Shown here: positions 10,646 to 21,819 of the stretch, one piece after another
Position numbering within the stretch: the first letter of the stretch is position 1
How the letters are laid out: the number at the start of each line of letters is the position of its first letter
DNA from: Corydoras sp. C115
Taxonomy: Eukaryota; Chordata; Actinopteri; Siluriformes; Callichthyidae
Direction: 5' to 3'
NCBI GenBank assembly: GCA_019802505.1
Contig: JAFMOC010000109.1
Location: 757,501-821,500, forward strand
DNA: 64,000 bases
The notes under the pieces: model-generated
Database searches by the model: none
The model's input: only the letters and a program-made list of their open reading frames with translations
What the model was told of the DNA's origin: nothing
Position numbers and translations under genes: made by a program

Positions 10646-11264
10646 AGCCGCTTTGAAACAGATGGTTTTATCGAAGGTGTGTTAGAAAGACGGATTGGGA
10701 TATAACTTGTGAACTATAAAGTACGAATTCTATACAGATATATAGTAGGTTTCTAATTACTGATAACGTATGCTTAATTAGTTTAATAATAAGGGAATGG
10801 GTGAGTACTGCTGTACTTTATCAACTTTAAACACCTCGTCGATCATTCATCTTGAGTGCTGTGGGGAATTTGTAGGACAACCAAACATTAATTGGATTAA
10901 TTGGACAATTAATGGATTCCTGCTGATGTACATCACGTCTGCCATCCACATATGGTATGGAAAGGTGTGCTGTTTAAGTCTGATGCTGCTTTTAACAATT
11001 CATCTGTTATTAAATTTAATATATCTGCTGTAACTCATGGCAGCTGCATGATCTGCCCTACAATATGTTCTGCCTTAACACAACAAGAGAGAAGAGCGAG
11101 AACAAACTCCACTGTGATTTAATCGGTCATTTGCAGATAAAAATTTGGAGAAATAGAAAAGTTCGTCACTGGATGCATGTGCCTTGATTAAAAATGCTTA
11201 GTATCTATAACAAGTACTGAATGCCTACGACAGTCACAATAACCTGCTTATTTTAAATAAGCAA
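10646..11264 (+). other. msra: Probable msra 3' UTR
   Basis: Begins after the msra stop, is AT-rich and repeat-free, and leads to an AATAAA. The extent is inferred, not seen. Confidence 0.5.
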
Positions 11265-11270
11265 AATAAA
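11265..11270 (+). terminator. msra: Candidate msra polyadenylation signal AATAAA
   Basis: Canonical hexamer about 620 nt after the stop codon, followed by GT-rich sequence (CTGTTGGAACTTTTG) that could serve as a downstream element. Confidence 0.45.
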
Positions 11271-11624
11271 ATTCTGTTGGAACTTTTGTACATTTTTTGC
11301 GTACTTGTCCTCACCCACTAGATGGCAGCACTATTTCACTTATATTCATATTTGGCACACAATTAGTATATAAAAAATTGCAGCTCTTCAGCACAATATA
11401 AAGAGTTCTCTGTCAGCTACAGGGCATTTAGAAAATTTGAACACCCCAGTTAATAAATATTAATAAACATTAGAAATAGCTTATTGTTTTAAAGCTTTAT
11501 TTCACTGCAGAAAATGTAAACAATATTAAATTTGTGTATATATAATACTTAATAGCTTTCTTAAATCAGATGTTCCGTTTAGCAGGCACCTATTAAAATT
11601 CTGATTGACATGGTGACGTTAGGG

Positions 11625-11972
11625 GCGGGTCAGCATGATGTCGTAGTGGTTAGCACGTTCACCTCTCAGCGCTGAAGATCCAGGTTTGAATCTCAATCTG
11701 GGTGGAGTTTCCATGTTCTCCACATGTCTGCTTGGGTTTTCTCCGGGTTCTTCAGTTTCCTCCCACAGTTCAAAAACAGGGATTGTAGGTAAATTGAATG
11801 CTCTAAATTGCCCCATATAGTGTTTGTCTGTCTGTGTGTGTGTGTGTGTGCTCAGCAATAGATTGGTGTCCTGTCCTGGGTGTATCTGCCAAGCGCCCGA
11901 AATGCACTCCTCTGGATGAGGGAACCCTCCCCGTGACCCTTGTATAGGGTTAAGTGGAAGATAATGAATGAG
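11625..11972 (+). mobile_element. V-SINE, old class, near full length
   Basis: Diverged copy. The B box is CAGGTTTGAATC, the junction is GATTGTAGGTAAATTGAATG, and the 3' end is GTTAAGTGGAAGATAATG. It shows what the older subfamily looked like at full length. Confidence 0.8.
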
Positions 11973-12343
11973 ATGAGAACTATATACATTAGGAACCTTA
12001 GCCTGAACCCACACATTACACATACAAGAACTTTAATAACATTCCATTGGTTCCTTCCCACCTTTTTGCCTCTCAAACAACTTGCATTCTTCTGGACCGG
12101 CAGCCTGCTAGATTTTAAAGGTTGTCTGTGGAAGGTTTTTGCCCATTTATCCAAGTTGCATCGGGTTTTGGGGTCTGTCAGGCTCTTAAACACCAAACCC
12201 ACCTGTTTTTATGTTCTATAAGTAAAGCAAAAAGGAGGTGCGCCCAAACGTTTCTCTGGTACTTGATCAGAATAAGACTCATAGGATCCTTAACCATACA
12301 GTGGTTAACATTGAAGGCCTACATGTGCATCAGAATCAGATTT

Positions 12344-13069
12344 CCATGCGTCCATTATCTTCCGCTTTATCCTCTATTAGGGTCGTGGGGGGTTCCCCAT
12401 GTCCATCCAGGGGAGAACGTCTCGGGCACTGGGCAGTTACACCCAGTACAGGGCGCCAATATATCACTGGGCACACACTCTCTCACACAGACACAGTCTA
12501 TATGGGGCAATTTGGAGATACTCCCAGGACAGGGCATCAATCTATCACTGGGCACACACTCACTCACACAGACACAGTTTATATGGGGCAATTTGGAGAT
12601 ACACCCAGGACAGGGTGCCAATCTATCGCTGGACACACACTCATTCACTCACTCACTCACTCACACAAACACTATATGGGGCAATTTGGAGAATTCAATT
12701 GACCTTGTTCCATGTTTTTGGACTGTGGGAGGAAACCAGAGAATCTCTGGGCACACACTCACTCAAACAAACACACTCTATATGGGGCAATTTGGAGAAT
12801 TGACCTTGATCCATGTTTTTGGACTGTGGGAGGAAACCAGAGAATCGCTGGGCACACACTCGCTCACTCACACAAACATACTCTATATGGGGCAATTTGG
12901 AGAATTGATCTGGATCCATGTTTTTGGATTGTGGGAGGAAACCAGAGAACCCGGAGGAAACCCACGAAGATACTGGGAGAACATGGAAACTCCACCCAGA
13001 TGGGGATTCGAACCGGGAATCCCTAGTGCTGAGAGGAGAACATGCTAACCACTAAGCCACCGTGCCGCC
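12344..13069 (-). mobile_element. V-SINE expanded to 726 bp by internal tandem repeats
   Basis: A perfect 13-bp TSD CAGAATCAGATTT flanks it at 12331-12343 and 13070-13082, so it is one insertion. The segment containing TATATGGGGCAATTTGGAGA occurs five times instead of once. Two nested unit types of about 80 and 115 bp differ in whether the core (GGACTGTGGGAGGAAACC) is included. Frames through it reach 308 codons, but their translation is repeated SINE sequence. Confidence 0.92.
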
Positions 13070-13184
13070 CAGAATCAGATTTATTTAGTATTTTATACAT
13101 GTAAGGAATTTGGTGTGGTAGGTGTCGTCTCTAGCATTTTACACAGAACAATCTACTCTTTATGCATTTGTATTTGCATTTGGT

Positions 13185-13372
13185 CATTTATTGGACGCTT
13201 TTATCCAAAGCGACTTACAAGATGAACACAGGGTTCATCACAACATCCCTGCAGCAATGAGGGTTAAGGGTCTTGCTCAAGAACCCACATTGGTAACTTC
13301 AGTGGACCTGGGATTTGAACCCCCAACCTTCAGATTGATAGCCCAACACCCTAACCACTGAGCTACCATGCC
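13185..13372 (-). mobile_element. Second tRNA-type SINE family, copy
   Basis: Reverse complement has a tRNA-like head (GTAGCTCAGTGGTTAGGGTG, then GGTTCAAATCCCAGG) and the tail AAGTCGCTTTGGATAAAAGC. Other copies lie at 17294, 32928, 38998/39370, 41203 and 47886. Confidence 0.85.
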
Positions 13373-13403
13373 CTTCTATAAATATGTATATAATTATTGT
13401 ATA

Positions 13404-13741
13404 GGCGGCACGGTGGCTTAGTGCTTAGCACGTTCGCCTCTCAGCGCTAGGGATTCCCGGTTCGAATCCCCATCTGGGTGGAGTTTCCATGTTCTCCCCG
13501 TGTCTGCGTGGGTTTCCTCCTGGTTCTCCGGTTTCCTCCCACAGTCCAAAAACATGGATCAAGTCAATTGAATTCTCAAAATTGCCCCATATAGAGTGTG
13601 TCTGTGTGAGTGAGTGTGTGCCCAGCGATGGATTGGCGCCCTGTCCTGGGTGTATCTGCCCAGCGCCCGAGATGTTCTCCCCTGGGGAACCCTATCGCGA
13701 CCCAATAGAGGATAAAGCGGGAGATAATGGATGAATGAATG
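13404..13741 (+). mobile_element. V-SINE, full length, young
   Basis: Perfect 12-bp TSD AATTATTGTATA at 13392-13403 and 13742-13753. Intact A and B boxes; the GATGGGCATG piece near the 3' end is missing. Confidence 0.93.
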
Positions 13742-14029
13742 AATTATTGTATATATAAGGTGCATTTGTGCTTTGGGCGGTAGTGAGTATTTATTTTAGT
13801 GATGGTTTGGGGATGCAGTGCAGTGAAACAGGCCTGCGCTAAAACCTAAGCCAGTCTTTTGGACGGAGAGTTGAGGACCGTGTTTATTTTAAGATTAACT
13901 TGCTACAAAGAAGTCAGTTACAAAAATGTTCTTCGGAGATGAAAACAATACCTAATTCAGTTAAAGCTTTTTGTTTAGTGTCAGCTGTGTGTGAAAGTGA
14001 GAGACGCTGCGAGAGACGTTGCATCATCA

Positions 14030-14084
14030 ATGTTTCCATCTGATAGCGCCTGGAATTTACACTTTAACAGCAGAACTGCACCAG
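14030..14084 (+). CDS. Candidate first coding exon, unidentified gene
   Basis: ATG opens 18 codons (MFPSDSAWNLHFNSRTAP) plus one base and ends at a good donor (CCAG/GTGGGT). The preceding 250 bp are repeat-free and could hold a promoter. It joins in phase with the open segment at 15481-15689. I do not recognise the product, and the evidence is only splice-signal quality and frame continuity. Confidence 0.3.
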
Positions 14085-14610
14085 GTGGGTAAAGTTTACA
14101 CCCAACACACTATATGACTATATACACACTATAAAAAGCTATAATTGTTTAATCTGTTGCAAGCCAGCAGCTATAGTAAACAATTTATTGTATAGCAAAT
14201 AACCATAAACCATGTTAAATACACGTACTCGCCATAATGATGACTTGGGGTGTAGTATGTTAGCTTAGCATGTGTTAGCTTATGTAGATTAAGCGTGTCA
14301 GTAACAGGACTAGTGTAGAAATGCTTCCAAGTGTGTAATGACATCAGATTGGATTTGTGTTACTGTTAGCGAGCTTGGGTTTAAGATGTGTTAATCTGGG
14401 CCTCATCATTATTCATATGTCAGAGCTTTGTAGTTTGACGTTTCAGATATTATTCATATTATTTATTATTCATTCGGTGATACATATTCATATGTAAACA
14501 CATTTTGTTCGATGGGAATTGAACCATGTGTATATTCCTTTTGATGAAACCCGATTAATCTTAAAACCCTGAAAAACAATAATAATGCAACAAATCACTC
14601 TTTAGAATTC

Positions 14611-14617
<7 letters not shown>

Positions 14618-14692
<75 letters not shown>
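14618..14692. repeat. (AT)n microsatellite
   Basis: About 37 AT units, directly followed by a V-SINE head. Confidence 0.9.
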
Positions 14693-14696
<4 letters not shown>

Positions 14697-15003
14697 GGTA
14701 CGGTGGCTTAGTGGTTAGCATGTTCTCCTCAGCACTAGGGATTCCCGGTTCGAATCCCTATTCGAATGGGTGGAGTTTCCTCTAGGTGCTCCGGTTTCCT
14801 CCCACAGTCCAAAAACATGGATCAAGTCAATTGAGTTCTCCAAATTGCCCCATATAGAGTGTGTTTGTGCGAGTGAGTGTGTGCCCAGCGATGGATTGAC
14901 GCCCTGTCCTGGGTGTATCTGCCCAGCGCCCAAAACTTTTTCCCCTGGATGGGCATGGTGAACCCTGCGACCCTAATATAGGATAAAGCAGAAGATAATG
15001 TGT
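14693..15003 (+). mobile_element. V-SINE, young, core partly deleted
   Basis: B box intact. A piece between GGAGTTTCC and CTAGGTGCTCC is lost, which removes the CATGTTCTCCCCGTGTCC part of the core. Confidence 0.88.
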
Positions 15004-15010
15004 ATATATA

Positions 15011-15360
15011 GGCGGCATGGTGGCTTAGTGGTTAGCACGTTCTCCTCTCAGCACTAGGGATTCCCGGTTCGAATCCCCATCTGGGTGGAGTTTCCATGTT
15101 CTCCCCGTGTCCGCGTGGGTTTCCTCCGGGTTCTCCGGTTTCCTCCCACAGTCCAAAAACATGGATCAAGTCAATTGAGTTCTCCAAATTGCCCCATATA
15201 GAGTGTGTCTGTGGGTGAGTGTGGGCCCAGTGATAGATTGGCGCCCTGTCTTGGGTGTATCTGCCCAGCACCCGAAACGTTCTACCCTGGATGGGCATGG
15301 GGAAACCCCCCCGCGACCCTAATAGAGGATAAAGCGGAAGATAATGAATGAATGAATGAA
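15011..15360 (+). mobile_element. V-SINE, full length, young
   Basis: Intact head, core and (AATG)n tail. Flanked by TATATATA, so the target duplication cannot be resolved. Confidence 0.9.
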
Positions 15361-15480
15361 AAATGTATATATATATATGTCTGTCTGTCTGTGTGTGCAT
15401 ATAGGCCATAATCAAATGAAAGTTTCCATAAAGTTGTTTATTTAATTAGAATTTTTTATTTTATCTTTAAATTATTTCAG

Positions 15481-15689
15481 GGTTTAATGTCTTGACACTG
15501 ATTGTTGGTGGTTTTCTGACAGGAATGGTTTCCAGTGCCACAGTCATAGCTTTTCAGGCAATTAAGTTCATCCAGTTTGCCTGTCAGCATGTTTTTGGAA
15601 TGAGGGAAGAGCCCGGAGTCCCCGTGGCAGCCGCTGTGTTACTGTGCTGCTGCATTTACGTTTCATCAGTCCAATCATCTTGCCTTTTG
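15481..15689 (+). CDS. Candidate second coding exon, membrane protein
   Basis: Follows an acceptor (AAATTATTTCAG) and is open for 70 codons. Two hydrophobic stretches are visible: TLIVGGFLTGMVSSATVIAF, and VAAAVLLCCCIYVSSV about 40 residues later. Phase matches the exon candidate at 14030. The right end is unclear: either a weak donor (TTG/GTATAG) or an in-frame TAG right after it, which would give an 89-residue two-helix protein. No family recognised. Confidence 0.33.
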
Positions 15690-15699
15690 GTATAGAATT

Positions 15700-16200
15700 C
15701 TTTTCACTTTCTTTCTAAAAAGACACTTAACAAGTATTAGAACTAGAAGTGTGTTGTTTAAATAACCGCAGTCCGAGACATTAGTGTGATCGGTTCATCA
15801 TACGTCGTGCTGACAGCGTCAAAAGCCTAGAGCAACAAAAGCATAAAGCCTGCTCAGACTCAGACTGAGGGTGAGATATAGACTAGTTTCCACCCATAGC
15901 AGTTGCTTATGCAAGGCAACCGTCTATCGTTGGGCCTATTTTTAGTTTCAGAACACTTTGTAGCCCTGACTGCATCACATTATTTAAGGTCACTAAATAG
16001 CTTCAGGACATTTAACTTGGGCCCTGTATAACTGATGAGGGTACACAGACCTACAAAAGAACTGCACAAAGAACAAAGTCTCCCTATATTCTGCCTCCAA
16101 TGCAAGTGGAAATAAAGTTATACCTGTTCTCTGATGATCCAGACCAACAGAGAACAGAGAACAGAGAACTGACAGGGGACTGACAAAAACAAAGAATACA
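15700..16200. other. Non-coding stretch with a dispersed-repeat piece
   Basis: Bases 16090-16200 (ACCTGTTCTCTGATGATCC, ACAGAGAACTGACAGGGGAC) match part of the dispersed family at 21380-21750. The rest is unrecognised. Confidence 0.4.
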
Positions 16201-16204
16201 ATAG

Positions 16205-16825
16205 TGTTTAGCCTCTTAGAACTGGGGGTCGAGGTTCGAATCCCGATCTGGGTGTTCCATGTTCTTCCCGTGTCCGTGTGGGTTTTCTTCGGCTTCTCCG
16301 TGTTTCCTCCCACAGTCCACACATGGATAAAAGGTGAATTGAATGCTCTAAATTGCCCCTGGGGCGGCACCGTGGCTTAGTGGTTAGCACGTTCGCCTCT
16401 CAGCGCTAGGTATTCCCGGTTCGAATCTCAATCCAAGTGGAGTTTCCATGTTCTCCCCGTATCCGTGTGGGTTTCCTCCGGGTTCTCCGGTTTCCTCCCA
16501 TAATCCAAAAACATGGATCAAGTCAATTGAATTCTCCAAATTGCCCCATATAGAGTGTGTTTGTGTGAGTGAGTGTGTGCCTAGTGATGGCTTGGCGTCC
16601 TGTCCTGGGTCTGTCTGCCCAGCGCCCGAAACGTTCTCGCCTGGATGGGCATGGGGAACCCCCCCGCAACCCTAATAGAGGATAAAGCGGAAGATAATGG
16701 ATGGATGGATGAAAATTGCCCCTGTATAGCGTGTGTGTGTGTGTGTGTGAGTGAGTGAGTGTGTATGTCCAGTGATGGATTGGCAGCCGAAACATTCTCC
16801 CCTGAATGGGCATTGGGAAGCTTAC
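16205..16825 (+). mobile_element. V-SINE, old class, interrupted by a younger copy
   Basis: Old-class fragment in two pieces, 16205-16361 and 16725-16825, that read continuously (CTAAATTGCCCCTG then TATAGCGTGTG) once the inserted copy is removed. Confidence 0.85.
16362..16712 (+). mobile_element. V-SINE, young, nested inside an older V-SINE
   Basis: Perfect 12-bp TSD AAATTGCCCCTG (16350-16361 and 16713-16724), duplicated from the older SINE itself. This fixes the relative age of the two classes at this spot. Confidence 0.93.
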
Positions 16826-16951
16826 ACCCCCACCGCAATCACAACTACCATACAATAAGTATTAAGGAGCTTCCCTTTGAACTTTATAATTACAGATATA
16901 CAGGGAGAACATACAAAATTCACATAGAAAAGACTTTGACCAGCACTTTAT

Positions 16952-17276
16952 CCATTCATCCATTATCTTCCGCTTTGTCCTCTAGCTTTATCTAGAATTG
17001 CGTGGGGGGTTCTCCATGCCCATCCAGGGGAGAACGTTTCGGGCGCTGGGCAGATACACCCAGGACAGGGCGCCAATCTATCGCTGGACACACTCACTCA
17101 CACATATACACTCTATATGGGGCAATTTGGAGAACTCAATTGACCACGTTTTTAGACTGTGGGAGGAAACCCACGTAGACACGGGGAGAACATGGAAACT
17201 CCACCCAGATTGGGATTCGAACCGGGAATCCCTAGAGCTGAGAGGAGAACATGCTAACCACTAAGCCACCGACAAT
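16952..17276 (-). mobile_element. V-SINE, young, with core deletion
   Basis: TSD AGCACTTTAT at 16942-16951 and 17277-17286. The CGGAGAACCCGGAGG section of the core is missing. Confidence 0.9.
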
Positions 17277-17293
17277 AGCACTTTATTCACACA

Positions 17294-17497
17294 AAAGCGG
17301 TAGCTCAGTGGTTGGGGTGTTGGGCTATCAATCTGAAGGTTAGGGGTTCAAATCCCAGGTTACCAATGTGGGTCCTTGAGCAAGACCCTTAACCCTCATT
17401 GCTCCAGGGGGCGCTGTGTTTAACCCTGTGCTCAGCTTGTAAGTCGCTTTGGATAAAAGCGTCCAATAAATGACCAAATGTAATGTAAAAAAAAAAA
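17294..17497 (+). mobile_element. Second tRNA-type SINE family, full copy
   Basis: Head GCGGTAGCTCAGTGGTTGGG with B-box-like GGTTCAAATCC, middle CTTGAGCAAGACCCTTAACC, tail TTTGGATAAAAGCGTCC, then an A-rich end. Best complete copy of this family here. Confidence 0.88.
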
Positions 17498-17620
17498 AAC
17501 ACATAGTGCTTTTCATTTTAGTCAGTTAATGATATTAAAGATCCTCTGCATGCTTTTGGTTTGTTAAATAGGGCGGTGACTGGTGGTATGTGTCCCTCCT
17601 ATGGTTTTTGCACGCTGCAG

Positions 17621-17659
17621 GGACGCTCAGGTTTCCTACTTGTTCAGCTGGCTCCTTCT
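17621..17659 (+). other. Candidate 39-nt internal exon
   Basis: Acceptor GGTTTTTGCACGCTGCAG and an excellent donor (TTCT/GTAAGT). In the frame that stays open into the candidate at 23714 it reads DAQVSYLFSWLL. Its entry phase does not fit the end of 15481-15689, so either another exon lies between or the chain is spurious. Confidence 0.2.
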
Positions 17660-17803
17660 GTAAGTATCACAATATCAGCTCTGAGCACATGATCCTTCAC
17701 TGTTTTATTTAAACCATTGTAAGTAATGAAGCATGAAAAAAATGAAGCAGTCAGCAGTTTCCACCAGCAAAAAAAAGGATTTATGACTATGATAATGTTT
17801 TGA

Positions 17804-18388
17804 AGGCACGGTGGCTTAGTGGTTAGCATGTTCTCCTCTCAGCACTAGGGATTCCCGGTTCGAATCTCCATCTGGGTGGAGTTTCCATGTTCTCCCCGTG
17901 TCTGCGTGGGTTTCCTCCGGGTTCTCCGGTTTCCTCCCACAGTCCAAAAACATGGATCAAGTCAAATGAATTCTCCAAATTGCCCCATATAGAGTGTGTT
18001 TGTGTGAGTGAGTGTGTGCCCAGCGATAGTTTGGCGCCCTGTCCTGGGTCTATCTGCCCAGCGCCCGAAACATTCTCCCCTGGATGGGGATTCCCGGTTC
18101 GAATCTCCATCTGGCTGGAGTTTCCATGTTCTCCCCGTGTCCGTGTGGGTTTCCTCCGGGTTCTCCGGTTTCCTCCCACAGTCCAAAAACATGGATCAAG
18201 TCAATTGAATTCTCCAAATTGCCCCATATAGAGTGTGTCTGTGTGAGTGAGTGTGTGCCCAGCGATAGATTGGCGCCCTGTCCTGGGTGTATCTGCCCAG
18301 CGCCCGAAACGTTCTCCCCTGGATGGGCATGTGGAACCCCACCGCCACCCTACTAGAGGATAAAGCGGGAGATAATGAATGAATGAAT
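17804..18388 (+). mobile_element. V-SINE with duplicated body
   Basis: One head is followed by two consecutive bodies. The first runs to CCCCTGGATGGGG at about 18088 and re-enters at ATTCCCGGTTCGAATC. The second copy therefore starts near the B box, giving 585 bp in total. Confidence 0.85.
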
Positions 18389-18527
18389 CAATGAACATTT
18401 TGAGAAATGTTTAATGATTGGCCAGAATTTCGAGCAGCATTTGGAGTTTTTAGTGTGGGGTCATAATTTAGAGTGTATTAAACCAAAATGAGGAAATAAA
18501 AAACAGGCTATGATCATAAATGTACTG

Positions 18528-18692
18528 ATGCCCCATCCACATCCAGGGGAGAACGTTGCAGGCGCTGGGCAGATACACCCAGAACAGGATGCCAATCCAT
18601 CACTATGTACACACTTACTCACTCACACAGACATACATACATACTAGACAGGGGCAATTTAGAGCATCTGATTCACCTTGAATCCATGTGAT
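18528..18692 (-). mobile_element. V-SINE, old class, fragment
   Basis: Minus-strand middle section with the old-class junction TCACCTTGAATCCATG; head and tail absent. Confidence 0.75.
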
Positions 18693-18889
18693 GGATTCAA
18701 TTATTAATTATTAAAAAAATGTTTGTTTTTTTTTGCAAAAACCTGTTTAAAATACCCTGTTTGAGACATCTTTTACAATAAATAGAGGAGAAAAGGTTAA
18801 TATAATCCACCAGAAACTTCATATTTGATCGAATCACAAGAAGAAATAAATGTGTACAAATTTTTTTATATAATTGGAAATGAAGGCCT

Positions 18890-19263
18890 AATTGGAAATG
18901 AGGTGGTTTAGTGGTTAGCATGTTCTTCTCTCAGCACTAGGGATTCCCAGTTCGAATCCCCATCTGGGTGGAGTTTCCATGTTCTCCCCGTGTCCGTGTG
19001 GGTTTCCTCCGGGTTCTCCGTTTTCCTCCCACAGTCCAAAAACATGGATCAAGTCAATTGATTCTCCAAATTGCCCCATATAGAGTGTGTATGCGTGCGT
19101 GTCTGTGTGAGTGAGTGTGTGCCCAGCGATAGATTGGCGCCCTGTCCTGGGTGTATCTGCCCAGTGCCCGAAATTTTCTCCCCTGGATGGGCATGGGGAA
19201 CCCCCCCCCCACGACCCTGGTAGAGGATAAAGCGGAAGATAATGAATGAATGAATGAATGAAT
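18890..19263 (+). mobile_element. V-SINE, full length, young
   Basis: TSD GAAATGAAGGCCT at 18877-18889 and 19264-19276. The first 12 bases after the left TSD (AATTGGAAATGA) copy the flank just upstream instead of the SINE head, so the 5' junction is irregular. Confidence 0.88.
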
Positions 19264-19276
19264 GAAATGAAGGCCT

Positions 19277-20185
19277 TTTGCAAAGAACCACGGCTCTGTC
19301 CTCTAACCTCTAAACTCTAAAAAAACTGCTCTGCTGTCATCGGATCTGTAAGTTAGTAATCATGAGTATGAGGTACGTATCTCAAAAGTGTCTCGAGAAC
19401 TTCAACTGGTGAAGGTCAGAGTGACAGACGTTCACCTACGGCTTTCAGTAAATGACGAGTGTCTGTTTAATATGAATACATGTCAACTTAGACTGATGCA
19501 ACGGTTCTTAATAATCAGTAGAGCACAGGTTGCCTACTTAGTTAAAGCTTAGTGTAGGATTTAAAAGCCATGTTGTTTTTAAGCACTGAGTCAGTTCTTT
19601 AGTAATAAGTTTCCAGACCTCCACCTGTCATAGTGCTGCAACTGTATTACAACTGTATCTGTAATGTCAACCGACTGGTCCTGTGTACAAATCCCAAAAA
19701 AGACCATATGGTTCTTCCTTTGTGGAATTTGCACATTCTCTCCATGTTTGAAGCATTCCTCCTTTAGGCTATAATATGTTAGCGGGTGAATTATTGGTAC
19801 TAAATTGCCCCAAGTGTGTATGTAAAATATTTTGTGGCTGTCATGTGATGGTCTGGTAGCTTTTCCATTATGTTTACCTGAGCACTGGGGAGACGTTTAC
19901 AGATTTTGACTATAAGATTATTGTCTGAGAAATAATTATTGTTGTATAATTATAGTAATATTATTGTAATTATTGTAAATATCAATAATAAATAAATAAA
20001 CTGAAATGATTATAAATATTTTTAAAATTATTATGCAATAATTACCTTTACCAAAGAAATGCCAGAAATCATAGGAACAATGCATGTTATTTTTATGTTT
20101 GTTTTTTTTTATTTAATGTGAAGGCAAATGTTATAAAAAAAAAGACAATGCATGCAAAATATTTAATTATTTTGTGAAAATCAAA
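19277..20185. other. Non-coding stretch, nothing recognised
   Basis: AT-rich, mostly single-copy in appearance; a strongly diverged V-SINE trace may lie near 19700-19830 (TTTGCACATTCTCTCCATG). Confidence 0.4.
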
Positions 20186-20187
20186 GC

Positions 20188-20472
<285 letters not shown>

Positions 20473-20479
20473 TCATATC

Positions 20480-21370
20480 CATTATACACAATAAGAAGTT
20501 GCGCCACCGGTCTAAAGTTCCGGCTTTGGGCGTAATATGTATTTTTCTTTTGAATGCTGTCATGACGAGATCAATGCACCATTACAATGCATTAATTATA
20601 ACGTTTTTAATCCTGATTAATTCAAAAATGCTTAATTGTCATATTCCTTGTGAGCAGTGGGACATGCCCTGCAGATCTGATTAGAATTCAGGGCTTAGAA
20701 AGTGAATTAGTAAACTTTTTGTTCAGGTCTCACTGACTTTTCCCAGAGCCATATTTGTTATGATAAATGACACGTGGAAAATGAGTGCAATAGTGAGTGG
20801 TTAAATACACCTGGTGTTTGCCCTGCATTAGCACATCCGTGTCGCGTTGTTGCCTCAGCTGAGTTAAGTTCAGGAGAAGTGGAGTGCTTTGAGGGATCTG
20901 GATCTGGATGACGAAAGCACATGAGTTTGTTATCTGTCATCTCAGATCCTGTAATATCACCTGCACTTGCACGCTGCCACGCTCACACATCATGATTCAC
21001 ACAGTCTGAAGTGGCAGATTTCTGGGAAACTGCACATGCATTTATACATACTCCCACACACACACACACACATATATATGTATACAGTATACACTGCATA
21101 TATACAGTATAAACACCAACCTAAATGGTAAAGTGATCGAGACTTATTTTTTTCGTCTTTGTCACAGGTGTTTAAGGATTTTAGTTGTATACCATAAAAG
21201 CCCTCTAGTCTTATTGGCACTGAATACACAAGATTCAAATCTGTGACACTTTAAAATAATAATAATAATATTAAAAAAGTTGTTTTTTTTTGTCTTGCCA
21301 TTCATTGCATTTTATTTGTCATCTTCTGTACCATTTATTTATTTCAGTATTGCTAGGAGTTTAGAGCCCA
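20480..21370. other. Non-coding stretch, nothing recognised
   Basis: Contains a short CA tract near 21058-21072; no exon or dispersed repeat identified. Confidence 0.4.
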
Positions 21371-21379
21371 TCTTTTGAA

Positions 21380-21755
21380 AGACTGATGCTTATATACCCC
21401 AATTGTAGCACCACAGAGCAGGTATTATTTGGTTGGTGCATTAGTCCTATCCCAGCAGTGTCACTGAGGTGGAGAAATGAAACTACAGCAGCACTGCTGC
21501 ACTAATCCCCCTCACTGCATCAGTGTCACTGCAGAACTGACAATAAACAATCCACCACCCAAATGATACCTGTTCCGTGATGCTCCTGACCTATAGAGAA
21601 CAGAGAACCAACAGGGGACTAACAAACACAAAGAAAACAGATGTTATACAGTCTGTAATTATAAAACTACAAAGTCCATCTATATGATTAGTGGAGGAAA
21701 TAGACAATTGAGCAAGATGGCGGTGTGTCCAAACTTTTGACGGGTACTGTATAAA
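21380..21755. repeat. Unclassified dispersed repeat
   Basis: Shares words with 9685-9745, 16090-16200, 23385-23665, 38565-38830 and 56390-56620: GTGTCACTGCAGAACTGA, CTACAAAGTCCATCT, GTGTCCAAACTTTTGACGGG. Probably a non-autonomous transposon family. I could not define its ends or class. Confidence 0.6.
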
Positions 21756-21769
21756 TACATGTACGTATG

Positions 21770-21772
<3 letters not shown>

Positions 21773-21813
<41 letters not shown>
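21773..21813. repeat. (CA)n microsatellite
   Basis: About 20 CA units directly following the dispersed repeat. Confidence 0.9.
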
Positions 21814-21816
<3 letters not shown>

Positions 21817-21819
21817 CAG

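Noticed and set aside
12122..13048. 308-codon open frame with internal repeats
   Set aside because: Most of it is an expanded SINE read in an open frame; the same peptide appears wherever the SINE occurs.
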